Positions 18,460 through 26,876 of a DNA stretch of 36,407 nt are shown piece after piece (the stretch's first letter is position 1; each line of letters starts with the position of its first letter). Both the position numbers and the translations under genes were made by a program. This stretch comes from Rikenellaceae bacterium (GTDB taxonomy: Bacteria; Bacteroidota; Bacteroidia; Bacteroidales; Rikenellaceae). Location of the stretch: positions 1 through 36,407 of the forward strand of contig JAISHQ010000086.1 of the NCBI GenBank assembly GCA_031262465.1, written 5' to 3'. Under the pieces are notes generated by a model. It ran no database searches. It was not told the DNA's origin and saw nothing but the letters and a program-made list of their open reading frames with translations.

Positions 18460-18483
18460 ATGAAAATGAAAATGAAAATGAAA
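18460..18483 (+). repeat. four ATGAAA units at a start codon
   Basis: Four perfect head-to-tail ATGAAA hexamers form the first eight codons of the third GH43-CBM6 gene, giving four in-frame possible starts. Slippage by one unit changes the N-terminus by Met-Lys without shifting frame. Confidence 0.9.
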
Positions 18484-19830
18484 AAAACGTTTTTGCTGAC
18501 GTTTGCCGCACTCGCGGCTGTCAACGCAGTGGTCGCTCAAAACCCGATCATCCAGACCCAATACACCGCCGACCCGGCTCCGATGGTCTATAACGATCGG
18601 CTGTATGTCTACACCACGCACGACGAGGACGGGTCGACTTGGTTCACGATGGACGAATGGCGGCTCTACTCGACGAATGACATGGTCAACTGGACGGACC
18701 ACGGAGCGATTATGAAATACACCGATTTCGAATGGGGGCGAAGCGACGCTTGGGCGGCGCAGTGCATCGAACGGGACGGGAAATTTTACCTCTATGTGCC
18801 CCTAATTTCGAAGACACAGGGAGGTGCGATCGGCGTGGCTGTCGGGGATAGCCCTTATGGGCCGTTCTACGATCCGCTCGGCAAGCCGCTGGCGCGAAGT
18901 GGCAACGGCGACATCGACCCGACCGTCTTCATCGACGACGACGGGCAGGCTTACCTCTATTGGGGCAACCCGAACCTCTATTATGTCAAGCTGAACGAGG
19001 ATATGATCTCCTACGAAGGGGAGATTGTCTCGGTACCGATGACCACCGAGTCGTTCGGCAAACGCGACGGCGACGAACGCCGGGCAACCCTTTACGAAGA
19101 AGGCCCGTGGATCTACAAGCGCAACCAGCTCTATTACCTCTTTTGGCCGGGTGGGCCGCTTCCCGAACACATCGGCTATTCGACCAGCACCAGCCCCACC
19201 GGCCCGTGGAAATACGGCGGTGTGGTGATGCCGACCGAAGAAGGTGCCTTTACCAACCACCCGGGGGTGATTGATTTCCGGGGGAAAACTTATTTCTTCT
19301 ACCACAACGGTGCCCTGCCCGGCGGCGGCGGCTTTAACCGTTCGGTGGCTGTGGAAGAGCTGATGTTCAACGCCGACGGCTCGATTCCGCCGATCAAAAT
19401 GACCGAAGGGGTTCCGGCGATCGCCACGCTCAATCCTTATGTGTTGAATCAGGCCGAGACGATCGCCTTCTCCGAAGGGTTTAAATCGGCGCAGGACGAT
19501 AAGGTCGGTGTATTTGTAACCGCCAATCACGATGGCAGTTACATCCGGGTGCGCGATGTCGATTTCCGGGACAAAGGCCCCTCGAAATTCACGGCGCGGG
19601 TGGCCGGTACGCACAACGATCCGGTGACGATGGAAGTGCGTCTGGACGGGGTCGACGGCCAGCTGTTAGGCTCGTTCCGCATCCCCCGCACCGGTGGCAG
19701 CGACCGTTGGCAGATGCGCACCCTCGAAAACCTGCCAAAAGTGACCGGCGTGCATGACCTTTACTTCGTGGTCAAAGGCTCTCCGGCCAGCCATTTGATG
19801 TATTTTGATTATTGGATGTTCTCGGAATAG
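18460..19830 (+). CDS. GH43-CBM6 arabinoxylan arabinofuranosidase-like, copy 3
   Basis: Up to 456 residues depending on which of four in-frame ATGs is used. A signal peptide (ending VVA-Q, residue 26) precedes a GH43 propeller (about 27-320) with D38 in TADPAP, D153 in DIDPT and E214 in EEGPW, and a CBM6 (about 325-456) ending YFDYWMF. It is the most diverged of the three paralogues. In place of CCPEGIGYAM it has [13 protein letters not shown], and it keeps [12 protein letters not shown] and [15 protein letters not shown], which are close to the classical XynD-type arabinoxylan arabinofuranohydrolases. It therefore may keep the ancestral specificity while the first two diverged. A 126-bp gap with a hairpin separates it from the GH3 gene. 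Confidence 0.9.
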   Translation: MKMKMKMKKTFLLTFAALAAVNAVVAQNPIIQTQYTADPAPMVYNDRLYVYTTHDEDGSTWFTMDEWRLYSTNDMVNWTDHGAIMKYTDFEWGRSDAWAAQCIERDGKFYLYVPLISKTQGGAIGVAVGDSPYGPFYDPLGKPLARSGNGDIDPTVFIDDDGQAYLYWGNPNLYYVKLNEDMISYEGEIVSVPMTTESFGKRDGDERRATLYEEGPWIYKRNQLYYLFWPGGPLPEHIGYSTSTSPTGPWKYGGVVMPTEEGAFTNHPGVIDFRGKTYFFYHNGALPGGGGFNRSVAVEELMFNADGSIPPIKMTEGVPAIATLNPYVLNQAETIAFSEGFKSAQDDKVGVFVTANHDGSYIRVRDVDFRDKGPSKFTARVAGTHNDPVTMEVRLDGVDGQLLGSFRIPRTGGSDRWQMRTLENLPKVTGVHDLYFVVKGSPASHLMYFDYWMFSE

Positions 19831-19900
19831 GGACTTCAAAAAATCCAAAATACTGCGTTACGCTCCCTTAATGCTTATTGTTCCTCCAAAAACTGCTTCT

Positions 19901-22525
19901 ATGAAAGTTCTGAAAAAAGGAGTTCTCGTGGCGGTGGCCGTGTGCCTGCTCTGTCTCGCGTTGGGTTACACGGCCTGTGCGCCGCAGGGTAAAAACGGGG
20001 TTGTGTTGGAATTGGAGGAGGGTACGCTCTCGCTGATTCCGTTGAATCGGAATGCGGTTCGGGTACAATTTACCCCGCCGGGAGCGACCCCGATGGAGGA
20101 GCTGATCTACACCGAAAAAGTTCGGCGACCCAAATACCGGGTCTCCCACGAAAACGACCGAACGATCCTCTCGTTAGAGGGGATCTCGGTCGAATTCGAC
20201 CCGGCCACCGAGGTGCTGACCTTTCGCAACGCTGACGGGCAGGTCATCCTGAGCGAACTGGCCGACGGGCGGACGGTCGAACAATCGACGGTGCAGGGCA
20301 AGCCGACCTACCGGGTCGAACAGCAGTTCGACTCAGCGCCTAACGAGTTCCTCTACGGCACGGGGCAATTTCAGGACGGATACCTCAACATCCGGGGCCT
20401 GACTCGTCGCCTGACGCAGGTCAATACCCAAATTTCGATCCCGTTCGTCCTCTCCAACAAGGGCTATGGCCTGTTGTGGAACAACTATGGGCTGACGGAC
20501 TTCAACCCGGCCGATCAATCGGTCGAACTCCTTCCCGCCGGGGCGGACGGCACCGCAGTGACGGTCAACGCCACCAGCACGAGCGGTAACCGACAAGAGG
20601 TCAGGCGGATCAACGCCTTCACCGGCTCGATCGACATTCCTCAGCACGGGCGTTATGCCCTGTTGTTAGATGTCGGGCAGGAGATGGCACGGAAGCATTA
20701 CCTCTCGATCGACGGGCAGACGGTGATCGATATCAACAACACCTGGTTGCCGCCGACCACCTCGATACTGGTCGATCTGCCCGCCGGGCGACATGAAATC
20801 GAAGTGCAAGGCGAGCGCAACGACAAACCGGTGCTCTATTGGCGCGTGGTCGACGACCGGACGGTCTTCCGTTCGCCGGTGGCTCAAGGGGTCGATTACA
20901 CCGTTTTTGCGGGGAACGGCGATCAGGTGATCGCCAGCTACCGCGAGCTGACGGGGCCTGCTCCGATGATGCCCCTCTGGGCGATGGGCTACATCCACTG
21001 CCGGGAACGGTACAACACCCAAGAGGAGCTGTTGGAAAACGCGCGGGAGTTTCGCCAGCGGCAATTACCGATCGACCTCATTGTACAGGATTGGCAATAT
21101 TGGGGGAAATACGGCTGGAACGCCATGCAGTTCGACGAAGATCGCTACCCCGACCCCGCCGCCATGGTGCAGGAGTTGCACGAGATGGATATGCGGCTGA
21201 TGATTTCGGTCTGGTCTAAAATCGACCGGCAGTCCGAAGTCGGTAAAGCGATGGAGGAACGGGGATTTTACTTGGCCGGGAGCGATTGGATCGACTTTTT
21301 CAACCCGGAAGCCGCCGCCTTTTATTGGCAGAATTTCAGCGAAAAACTCCTACAACCCTATCAGATCGACGCTTGGTGGCAGGACGCAACCGAGCCGGAA
21401 AACGACGACCTGAAAAATCGGCGGATCAACGCCGGAACAACGCCCGGCGAACTCTACCGCAATGTTTATCCGCTCTACGTCAGCCGAACCATTTACGAGG
21501 GGTTGCGGCGCGACGATCCCCAGCGGCGGGCCATGATCTTTACCCGCAGTGGCTTCTCGGGAATGCAACGTTATGCGGCGGCCACTTGGTCGGGCGATGT
21601 CGGGTACGATTGGGAGACCCTGCGGCGGCAAATTGCCGGGGGGCTGGGGCAAATGGCCTCGGGCTTGCCGTGGTGGACGTATGATGCCGGTGGGTTTTTC
21701 CGCCCGCGCGACCAATACAACAACCCGGAATACCACGAACAGCTGATCCGCTGGGTACAGGCGGGAACATTCCTGCCTCTGATGCGGGTGCATGGTTACA
21801 TGAGCCAAACCGAGCCGTGGCGTTACGGGGAGCAGGTCGAGGCGATTTTTGCCCAATACCTCGATTTGCGTTACCGGATGCTTCCGTACATCTATTCGCA
21901 GAATGCGGCGGTCTCGTTTGAGGGTTCGACCTTGACAAGGCCGTTGGTGATGGATTTTCCGGAGGATCGGGAAGCACTGAAACAAAAGCACGAATTTATG
22001 TTCGGCCCCGCCCTGTTGGTGGCACCGGTGCTCGCAGGTGGTGTAGATAATTGGATAGTTTACCTGCCTGAAAATCAAGCAGGATGGATCGACTTTTGGA
22101 GTGGAGAATACTATGACGGACGGCGAACGATGCAGGTCGATGTCGACCTGACCAAAACGCCGCTCTACGTCCGAGCTGGCTCTATCGTGCCTCTTGGGCC
22201 GGTGAAACAGTACGCCGAAGAGGCGATGGATGCCCCGTGGGAGATTCGCGTCTACCCCGGTGCGGACGGCTCGTTTACCGTCTATGAAGACGAGGGCAAC
22301 AATTACAACTATGAAAAGGGCAAATTCAGCACCTTTACCTTGAGCTGGGACGATGCCCAGCAAACGCTGACGGTCGGCAAACGCAAAGGCTCCTTCCCGG
22401 GGATGACAAAAGAACGAACGCTCCGGGTCGTTATCGTCTCGCCCGAAACGGGAACCGGCATCGCCCCCTCGCCCACCACTCGCGAAATTCTCTACACCGG
22501 CAAAGCGGTAGAGGTGAAATTATAA
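19901..22525 (+). CDS. GH31 lipoprotein with PA14 domain, probable alpha-xylosidase
   Basis: An 874-residue lipoprotein with a signal ending YTAC (Cys26). An N-terminal GH31 beta-sandwich (about 32-220) precedes an inserted PA14-like domain (about 225-325, containing FTGSIDIPQHGRYALLLD). The barrel (about 345-700) has nucleophile D495 in WWQDATEPE and acid/base D566 in WSGDVGYDWE. C-terminal beta domains follow. PA14-bearing GH31 enzymes in Bacteroidota are often alpha-xylosidases, which is the favoured call; an alpha-glucosidase is possible. The start at 19901 gives MKVLKKGVL with a proper lipoprotein signal; the frame is open further upstream but overlaps the previous gene. It is the last gene of the rightward operon, followed by a strong terminator. 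Confidence 0.9.
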   Translation: MKVLKKGVLVAVAVCLLCLALGYTACAPQGKNGVVLELEEGTLSLIPLNRNAVRVQFTPPGATPMEELIYTEKVRRPKYRVSHENDRTILSLEGISVEFDPATEVLTFRNADGQVILSELADGRTVEQSTVQGKPTYRVEQQFDSAPNEFLYGTGQFQDGYLNIRGLTRRLTQVNTQISIPFVLSNKGYGLLWNNYGLTDFNPADQSVELLPAGADGTAVTVNATSTSGNRQEVRRINAFTGSIDIPQHGRYALLLDVGQEMARKHYLSIDGQTVIDINNTWLPPTTSILVDLPAGRHEIEVQGERNDKPVLYWRVVDDRTVFRSPVAQGVDYTVFAGNGDQVIASYRELTGPAPMMPLWAMGYIHCRERYNTQEELLENAREFRQRQLPIDLIVQDWQYWGKYGWNAMQFDEDRYPDPAAMVQELHEMDMRLMISVWSKIDRQSEVGKAMEERGFYLAGSDWIDFFNPEAAAFYWQNFSEKLLQPYQIDAWWQDATEPENDDLKNRRINAGTTPGELYRNVYPLYVSRTIYEGLRRDDPQRRAMIFTRSGFSGMQRYAAATWSGDVGYDWETLRRQIAGGLGQMASGLPWWTYDAGGFFRPRDQYNNPEYHEQLIRWVQAGTFLPLMRVHGYMSQTEPWRYGEQVEAIFAQYLDLRYRMLPYIYSQNAAVSFEGSTLTRPLVMDFPEDREALKQKHEFMFGPALLVAPVLAGGVDNWIVYLPENQAGWIDFWSGEYYDGRRTMQVDVDLTKTPLYVRAGSIVPLGPVKQYAEEAMDAPWEIRVYPGADGSFTVYEDEGNNYNYEKGKFSTFTLSWDDAQQTLTVGKRKGSFPGMTKERTLRVVIVSPETGTGIAPSPTTREILYTGKAVEVKL

Positions 22526-22547
22526 GAACTTTTTTGATTTTTTCACC

Positions 22548-22594
22548 AACACCCGACCGGATTCTGTTTACAGAATTTGGCCGGGTGTTTTTTT
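22548..22594 (+). terminator. Rho-independent terminator of the hydrolase operon
   Basis: AACACCCG pairs with CGGGTGTT, with an inner stem ATTCTG/CAGAAT closed by TTTA, followed by a T-run. It lies 22 bp after the GH31 stop. Confidence 0.88.
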
Positions 22595-22635
22595 GGGAAA
22601 GAGGCCTTTCAAGTGCTTGTGGCCGGAAAAAACAT

Positions 22636-22643
22636 TATCTTTA
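22636..22643 (+). promoter_or_regulatory. -7 element for the DUF2807 gene
   Basis: TATCTTTA is seven of eight positions of TAnnTTTG and lies just after the terminator at 22548-22594. Transcription would begin near 22650, leaving a very short leader to the ATG at 22658. The -33 is weak (a TTG only 16 nt upstream). Confidence 0.4.
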
Positions 22644-22657
22644 CCGAAAAATAAACC

Positions 22658-23338
22658 ATGAAAAAAACGCTTATCATTCTGTTTTTGGGGCTTTTTGTCC
22701 GGGGAGCCTTGGCGCAGGAGATTGTCGTGAACGACCTCGGAGAGTTTAACCGGATCGTGTTGTCGGGCAAGATGAATGTCACGCTGGAGCAGGGAGAGCG
22801 CAACGCGCTGGAGATCATCCTGCACAATACTACCGAAGATCGGTTTAGCCAGAGTGTTAGCGACGGGACACTGACCTTGCGCCTGCGGGTCAATACCCGA
22901 CAGGAAAGCTCGGCCGATGTGAAGATCACCTACCGGACACTGAATGAGTTAGAAGTGGCCACGGCCTCCGTGCGAGCCGAGTCACCGATCAAGGCCGATC
23001 TGTTTACCCTGAAGGTGGCAGGCGGAGCCAACGCGACGCTAGAGAGCCACTCCAAAGACCTGACGGTCGTGGCCGACGGCAATTCGGCGACTTCGCTCTC
23101 CGGGGAGACGCTCTACCTGACCATCACGGCCAACTCCAACGCCAAAATCGACGCACGGGCACTGGAGGCGCGCTCGGCAATCGTCTCGGCGCAGTTCAAC
23201 GCCGAAGTGTTCGTTTGGGGCACCGAAAAACTCGATGCCAAAGCCGGGAGCAACGCAACGATCTTCTACAAAGGAACGCCGGAAATCTTTAAAACTTCCG
23301 CCACGTTAATGGGGAGTGTGGAGCAGTTTAGCTATTAA
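22658..23338 (+). CDS. DUF2807 exported beta-repeat protein
   Basis: A 226-residue protein with a signal peptide (1-19, ending ALA-Q) and a single DUF2807 domain (about 25-215). This beta-helix-like fold is annotated in databases as a putative auto-transporter adhesin head domain, and is common and mostly uncharacterised in Bacteroidota. The pattern of short alternating strands with Ala/Asn/Ser turns (GGANATLES, ANSNAKID, AGSNATIFY) is typical. No anchor or lipobox is present, so a periplasmic or secreted location is expected. The ComF-type gene follows after 28 bp, but nothing links their functions. Confidence 0.82.
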   Translation: MKKTLIILFLGLFVRGALAQEIVVNDLGEFNRIVLSGKMNVTLEQGERNALEIILHNTTEDRFSQSVSDGTLTLRLRVNTRQESSADVKITYRTLNELEVATASVRAESPIKADLFTLKVAGGANATLESHSKDLTVVADGNSATSLSGETLYLTITANSNAKIDARALEARSAIVSAQFNAEVFVWGTEKLDAKAGSNATIFYKGTPEIFKTSATLMGSVEQFSY

Positions 23339-23366
23339 GAGCCACCCCCCTACCCTCTTTTGTCTC

Positions 23367-24089
23367 ATGAATTTCCTTGCCTCCTCCGTCCGGTCGCTGT
23401 TGCACTTGTTTGTTCCGAGCGGGTGTGCGGTGTGTGGGCGCATCATGGTCGAGGGGGAGTACCTGGTCTGCACCGCCTGCCGGTGGAATATGCCGCTGAC
23501 CAACACCTGCGCCGATCCCGACAACCCGATCCGCGAAAGGCTCCACGCCCTTTTTATGGCCGAGCAGGCCTGTTCGCTCTTTTATTACCAAAAAGGGAGC
23601 GGGTACGACCAGCTCATCCACCGCTTCAAGTATCAGGGAAAAGCCGCCCTGAGTGAGGCCCTGGGGCGGTGGCTCGGCGAGGAGATGAAGCGATCGGGGC
23701 TGTACGACGACGTGGACGTGATCCTGCCCGTCCCCCTGCACCCCTTGCGCCGGATCAAGCGGGGTTACAACCAGTCCGAAGCGATCGCCCGGGGCATCGG
23801 TCGCGTGCTCAAAAAGCCCGTCCGCACCGGCCACCTGACCCGCAAAGTCCACAACCCCAGCCAGACACACCGCCAATCGGCCGACCGCTGGGAAAACGTG
23901 GCCGGAATCTTCGGCTTGCGAGCACCCGATCGCCTCGCCGGCAAACACCTGTTGTTGGTCGACGACGTACTGACCACCGGTGCCACCCTCGAATCGTGCG
24001 CCGAAACTCTCCGCCACGCCCTCCCCAACTGCCGCATCAGCGCCGCCACCCTCGCCGCCTCGTCAAAAGACATTTTCGGCTCGGTTTAA
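23367..24089 (+). CDS. ComF-family phosphoribosyltransferase-like protein
   Basis: A 240-residue cytoplasmic protein. The N-terminus has a four-cysteine zinc site (C20, C23, C35, C38). The C-terminal half is a type I phosphoribosyltransferase fold with the PRPP-binding motif VDDVLTTGAT (D199, D200) and the ComF hallmark RGYNQSEAIARGI. ComF proteins take part in uptake of single-stranded DNA during natural transformation; in Bacteroidota this role is not proven for every copy. The ATG at 23367 (MNFLASSV) is chosen because upstream codons overlap the DUF2807 stop. Confidence 0.88.
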   Translation: MNFLASSVRSLLHLFVPSGCAVCGRIMVEGEYLVCTACRWNMPLTNTCADPDNPIRERLHALFMAEQACSLFYYQKGSGYDQLIHRFKYQGKAALSEALGRWLGEEMKRSGLYDDVDVILPVPLHPLRRIKRGYNQSEAIARGIGRVLKKPVRTGHLTRKVHNPSQTHRQSADRWENVAGIFGLRAPDRLAGKHLLLVDDVLTTGATLESCAETLRHALPNCRISAATLAASSKDIFGSV

Positions 24090-24092
24090 GGG

Positions 24093-24177
24093 AATTATGA
24101 ATTATGAATGGGGCTTCGCCACAAAAAAAAGCAAGGCAGAGCAATGACAAATAATTCATAATTTATAATTCATAATT
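24093..24177. repeat. AT-rich inverted repeat built of AATTATGAAT units
   Basis: The left arm (24093-24109) has two overlapping AATTATGAAT units. The right arm (24154-24177) has two ATTCATAATT units in the opposite sense with TATA between them. The 44-nt middle is GC-richer. It could act as a terminator hairpin for the ComF gene or be a small non-autonomous mobile element; no clear target duplication is visible. Confidence 0.55.
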
Positions 24178-24187
24178 TACAAAAATT

Positions 24188-24228
24188 CTGTCAAATTGTC
24201 AGGCAGAAGATAGTGGCACGTATCTTGT
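24188..24228 (+). promoter_or_regulatory. htpG promoter region with repeated TGTCA
   Basis: CTGTCAAATTGTCAG at 24188-24202 holds two TGTCA copies eight bases apart. The TTG inside it (24196-24198) lies 22 nt from TATCTTGT (24221-24228), a partial -7 match, placing the start near 24235. The TGTCA pair may be a binding site for a stress regulator; that is inference. Confidence 0.4.
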
Positions 24229-24271
24229 CCCATTCGGGCGTACCGAACAAAAAATCTAAAATCATAGTATA

Positions 24272-26347
24272 ATGGACAACAAGACACAGCAAGGCACGAT
24301 TGGGGTGACGACCGAGAACATCTTCCCGATCATCAAGAAATTCCTCTATTCTGACCATGAAATTTTCCTGCGCGAGTTGATTTCCAACGCCGTGGATGCG
24401 ACGCAAAAGATGAAAACGTTTGCTTCGGTGGGCGAGTTCAAGGGCGAGTTGGGCGATCTGACGATCCGTGTGCAGTTGGACGAGGCGGCTCGTGTGCTGA
24501 CTATCAGCGACCACGGGATCGGCATGACGGGCGAGGAGGTCGACAAGTACATCAACCAGATCGCCTTTTCCAGCGCCGAGGCTTTCATGGAAAAATACAA
24601 GGATAGGACGAACATCATCGGCCATTTCGGGCTGGGGTTCTATTCGGCTTTTATGGTTGCCGACCGGGTGGAGGTGGTGACCCGCTCATGGAAAGAGGGG
24701 GCGAAAACCGTCAAATGGAGTTGCGAGGGGACGCCCGAATACACCTTGGAAGAGGTTGCCGACCGGTCGGAACGCGGGACGGACATCATCCTCTACATCT
24801 CCGAGGAGAGCCGCGAGTTCGCCGAGAAGAGCCGCATCCGCGAGCTGTTGGATAAATATTGCAAATTCCTGCCCGTGCCGATCGCCTTTGGCAAGGAGGA
24901 AGAGTGGAAGGACGGCAAGATGGTCGCCACGGACAAAGAGCTGATTATCAACTCCGCCGAGCCGATCTGGATCAAAAAACCGTCGGAGCTGACCGACGAG
25001 GATTACCGCAACTTTTATCGCGTGCTCTACCCGATGGCCGAGGAGCCGCTGTTCCACATCCACCTGAACATCGACTACCCCTTCCACCTGACGGGGATTC
25101 TCTATTTTCCGAAAATTCGGAACAATTTCGAGATTCAGAAGAACAAAATCCAGCTCTATTCGAACCAGGTCTATGTGACCGACTCGGTCGAGGGCATTGT
25201 GCCGGAGTTCCTGACCCTGTTGCACGGGGTGATCGACTCGCCGGATATTCCGCTGAACGTCTCGCGGAGCTACCTGCAAAGCGACTCGAACGTCAAAAAA
25301 ATTTCGAGCTACATCACCCGCAAGGTGGCCGACCGGCTGGCCGAAATCTTCAAAAACGAACGGGCCGATTTCGAGAGCAAGTGGGACGACCTGAAAATTT
25401 TCATCGAATATGGGCTGGTGACCAACGAGAAATTTGCCGAAAAGGCGGCCGATTTTGTGCTGGTCAAAAATACCGAGGGCAAATACTTCACCCTCAAGGA
25501 GTACGAAGAGTTGGTCAAGGCCAACCAAACCGACAAAAACGGGACGCTGGTTTATCTCTACACCAACGACACCGAGGCACAATACTCCTTTATCGAAACC
25601 GCTCGAGCCAAGGGCTATGATGTGTTGTTGATGGACGGCCAGCTGGACAACCACTTCATCGGCTGGGTCGAAAGCAAGAACCAAAACCTCCGTTTTGCGC
25701 GGGTCGATGCCGACGTGGTCGAAAAGTTGATCCCCAAAGAGGAGAGCAAGAACATGACGCTCAGTACCGCTCAGCAGGAGGAATTGCGCCCCGTCTTCGA
25801 GGCACAACTGCCCTCGTCCGACAAGGCCAACTACACCGTCAGCTTCGAGGCGCTCGACGAGAACGACCAGCCGGTGCTCATCACCCGCAACGAGTTCATG
25901 CGCCGGATGAAAGACATGGCGGCCACCAGCGGCGGCGGCATGGCCTCGTTCTACGGTCAGATGCCCGACAGCTACAACGTGGTGGTCAACGGCAACCACC
26001 CGCTGGTGATCGACACGCTGAATCAGATCAACGCAACGATCGGCGACGAACTCAAAAAATTCGACAAAAAAATCGACGGCATCGAGACGCAGAAAAAGAC
26101 GATCGACGACCGCATCAACGACCAAAAGCCCGAAGAGGTGGCCGAAGAAGACCGCCAACTGCAAGAAGAATTGGGCAAAAAACTGACCGAATTGACCGAC
26201 AAACGCACCCAAAAACTGCAAGAAGCCGGCAAAGAGAACAAGCTGGTCAAACAGATGATCGACCTTGCCCTGCTGTCGAACGGGATGCTCAAAGGCGAAG
26301 AACTGACCCGCTTCATCAAACGAAGCATCGAGCTGATTGAGAAGTAA
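24272..26347 (+). CDS. htpG: Hsp90-family chaperone HtpG
   Basis: A 691-residue ATP-dependent chaperone. The N-terminal ATPase domain (about 1-225) shows the GHKL motifs: ELISNAVDA with E35, N39 and D42, DHGIGMT near 75, and GHFGLGFYSAF. The middle domain (about 230-500) and a C-terminal dimerisation domain (about 505-691) follow. A long charged helical stretch (about 590-670, rich in K, E, D and Q) is visible near the end. HtpG helps fold client proteins under stress in the cytoplasm. The first helix of a structured element starts 11 bases after the stop codon. Confidence 0.97.
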   Translation: MDNKTQQGTIGVTTENIFPIIKKFLYSDHEIFLRELISNAVDATQKMKTFASVGEFKGELGDLTIRVQLDEAARVLTISDHGIGMTGEEVDKYINQIAFSSAEAFMEKYKDRTNIIGHFGLGFYSAFMVADRVEVVTRSWKEGAKTVKWSCEGTPEYTLEEVADRSERGTDIILYISEESREFAEKSRIRELLDKYCKFLPVPIAFGKEEEWKDGKMVATDKELIINSAEPIWIKKPSELTDEDYRNFYRVLYPMAEEPLFHIHLNIDYPFHLTGILYFPKIRNNFEIQKNKIQLYSNQVYVTDSVEGIVPEFLTLLHGVIDSPDIPLNVSRSYLQSDSNVKKISSYITRKVADRLAEIFKNERADFESKWDDLKIFIEYGLVTNEKFAEKAADFVLVKNTEGKYFTLKEYEELVKANQTDKNGTLVYLYTNDTEAQYSFIETARAKGYDVLLMDGQLDNHFIGWVESKNQNLRFARVDADVVEKLIPKEESKNMTLSTAQQEELRPVFEAQLPSSDKANYTVSFEALDENDQPVLITRNEFMRRMKDMAATSGGGMASFYGQMPDSYNVVVNGNHPLVIDTLNQINATIGDELKKFDKKIDGIETQKKTIDDRINDQKPEEVAEEDRQLQEELGKKLTELTDKRTQKLQEAGKENKLVKQMIDLALLSNGMLKGEELTRFIKRSIELIEK

Positions 26348-26358
26348 CCGCCTTTGAC

Positions 26359-26557
26359 TGCCGCTTTTAGAAAGCGGCACAAATCGTCGCCTTTTGTAAA
26401 AGGCGACACCGAAAACTTTTCTGCTTCGGCTTGCAGGGAGATCATCCCTTCAGGACTTCGTTTTATACCGTATTCCCCGGCCTATCAAGCGAGCTTGAGC
26501 CGGGGAATACTGCATAAAACGCATTCGCCCACAGGCGAATGTGGTCTCCCTGAAAAC
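26359..26557 (+). ncRNA. structured element copy A, in the htpG 3' region
   Basis: A densely folded stretch. Helices: P0 26359-26367/26371-26379 (loop TAG); P1 26386-26395/26398-26407; closing P2 26434-26443/26543-26552 (10 bp, one G-U). Inside P2 are P3 26459-26466/26514-26521, P4 26470-26481/26499-26510 (12 bp), P5 26486-26490/26493-26497 and P6 26522-26529/26534-26541. A second copy, inverted, lies at 26683-26876. Stems P0, P1, P3 and P4 differ in sequence between copies yet stay paired. P0 or P1 may also end htpG transcription, although the T-runs are in the stems and not after them. I do not recognise the family. An alternative is a DNA-level palindromic mobile element. Confidence 0.6.
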
Positions 26558-26682
26558 ACAATTGCATTTGCGTTTTGTCTGCATCTTCAGACAAATAGAG
26601 AAACGAAATGGGTTCCTCAGAAGACCACATTTTGCAGAAATTTTAATATCATAAGAAGCCTTAATAAGCTGTTGTCGAATGA
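26558..26682. other. spacer between the two structured elements
   Basis: AT-richer spacer with no gene. It holds a hairpin TTTGTCTG (26574-26581)/CAGACAAA (26588-26595). On the minus strand, around 26632-26611, lies a stretch resembling the element tail (AATGTGGTCT then a CTGAGGAAC-like end), possibly a worn third fragment. Confidence 0.45.
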
Positions 26683-26876
26683 GTTTTCAGGGCGATCACA
26701 TTCGCCCCTCGGGCGAATGCGTCTTGTTTTTCATGTCCCGCCCCAAGCTCGCTTGGAGGGCAAAGGGACATGGAAAGCAAGACGAAGTTCCTGAAAGGAA
26801 TGATCGTCCTGCAAAGACAAGCATAAAAGTTTTTGGGGCGGCTTTTTACAAAAAGCCGCGATGGTTCTCTAAGAAC
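26683..26876 (-). ncRNA. structured element copy B, in the antiporter 3' region
   Basis: Inverted, diverged copy of the element at 26359-26557. Plus-strand helix positions: P0 26864-26868/26872-26876 (TAG loop on the minus strand); P1 26838-26847/26850-26859; P2 26688-26697/26802-26811 (9 of 10 pairs on the minus-strand RNA); P3 26720-26726/26778-26784; P4 26732-26739/26765-26772; P5 26743-26748/26751-26756; P6 26699-26707/26711-26719. The strings AAAACTTTT, TTGCAGG, GATCAT, CTTCGT, CAAGCGAGCTTG, GCATTCGCC and CCCTGAAAAC are shared in the same order. It lies downstream of the antiporter stop codon, in that gene's sense direction. Confidence 0.6.

Noticed and set aside
6845-22525. Complete polysaccharide utilisation locus
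   Set aside because: No SusC-like, SusD-like or regulatory gene is present in the window, so only a hydrolase cluster can be claimed.
24686-26380. 564-codon minus-strand frame opposite htpG
   Set aside because: Val/Asp/Gln/Leu-rich low-information translation that mirrors htpG codons and reads into structured element copy A.
26354-26794. Possible protein in the htpG-antiporter gap (both strands)
   Set aside because: Frames run through perfect hairpins and differ between the two element copies; covarying stems fit a folded element, not a protein.
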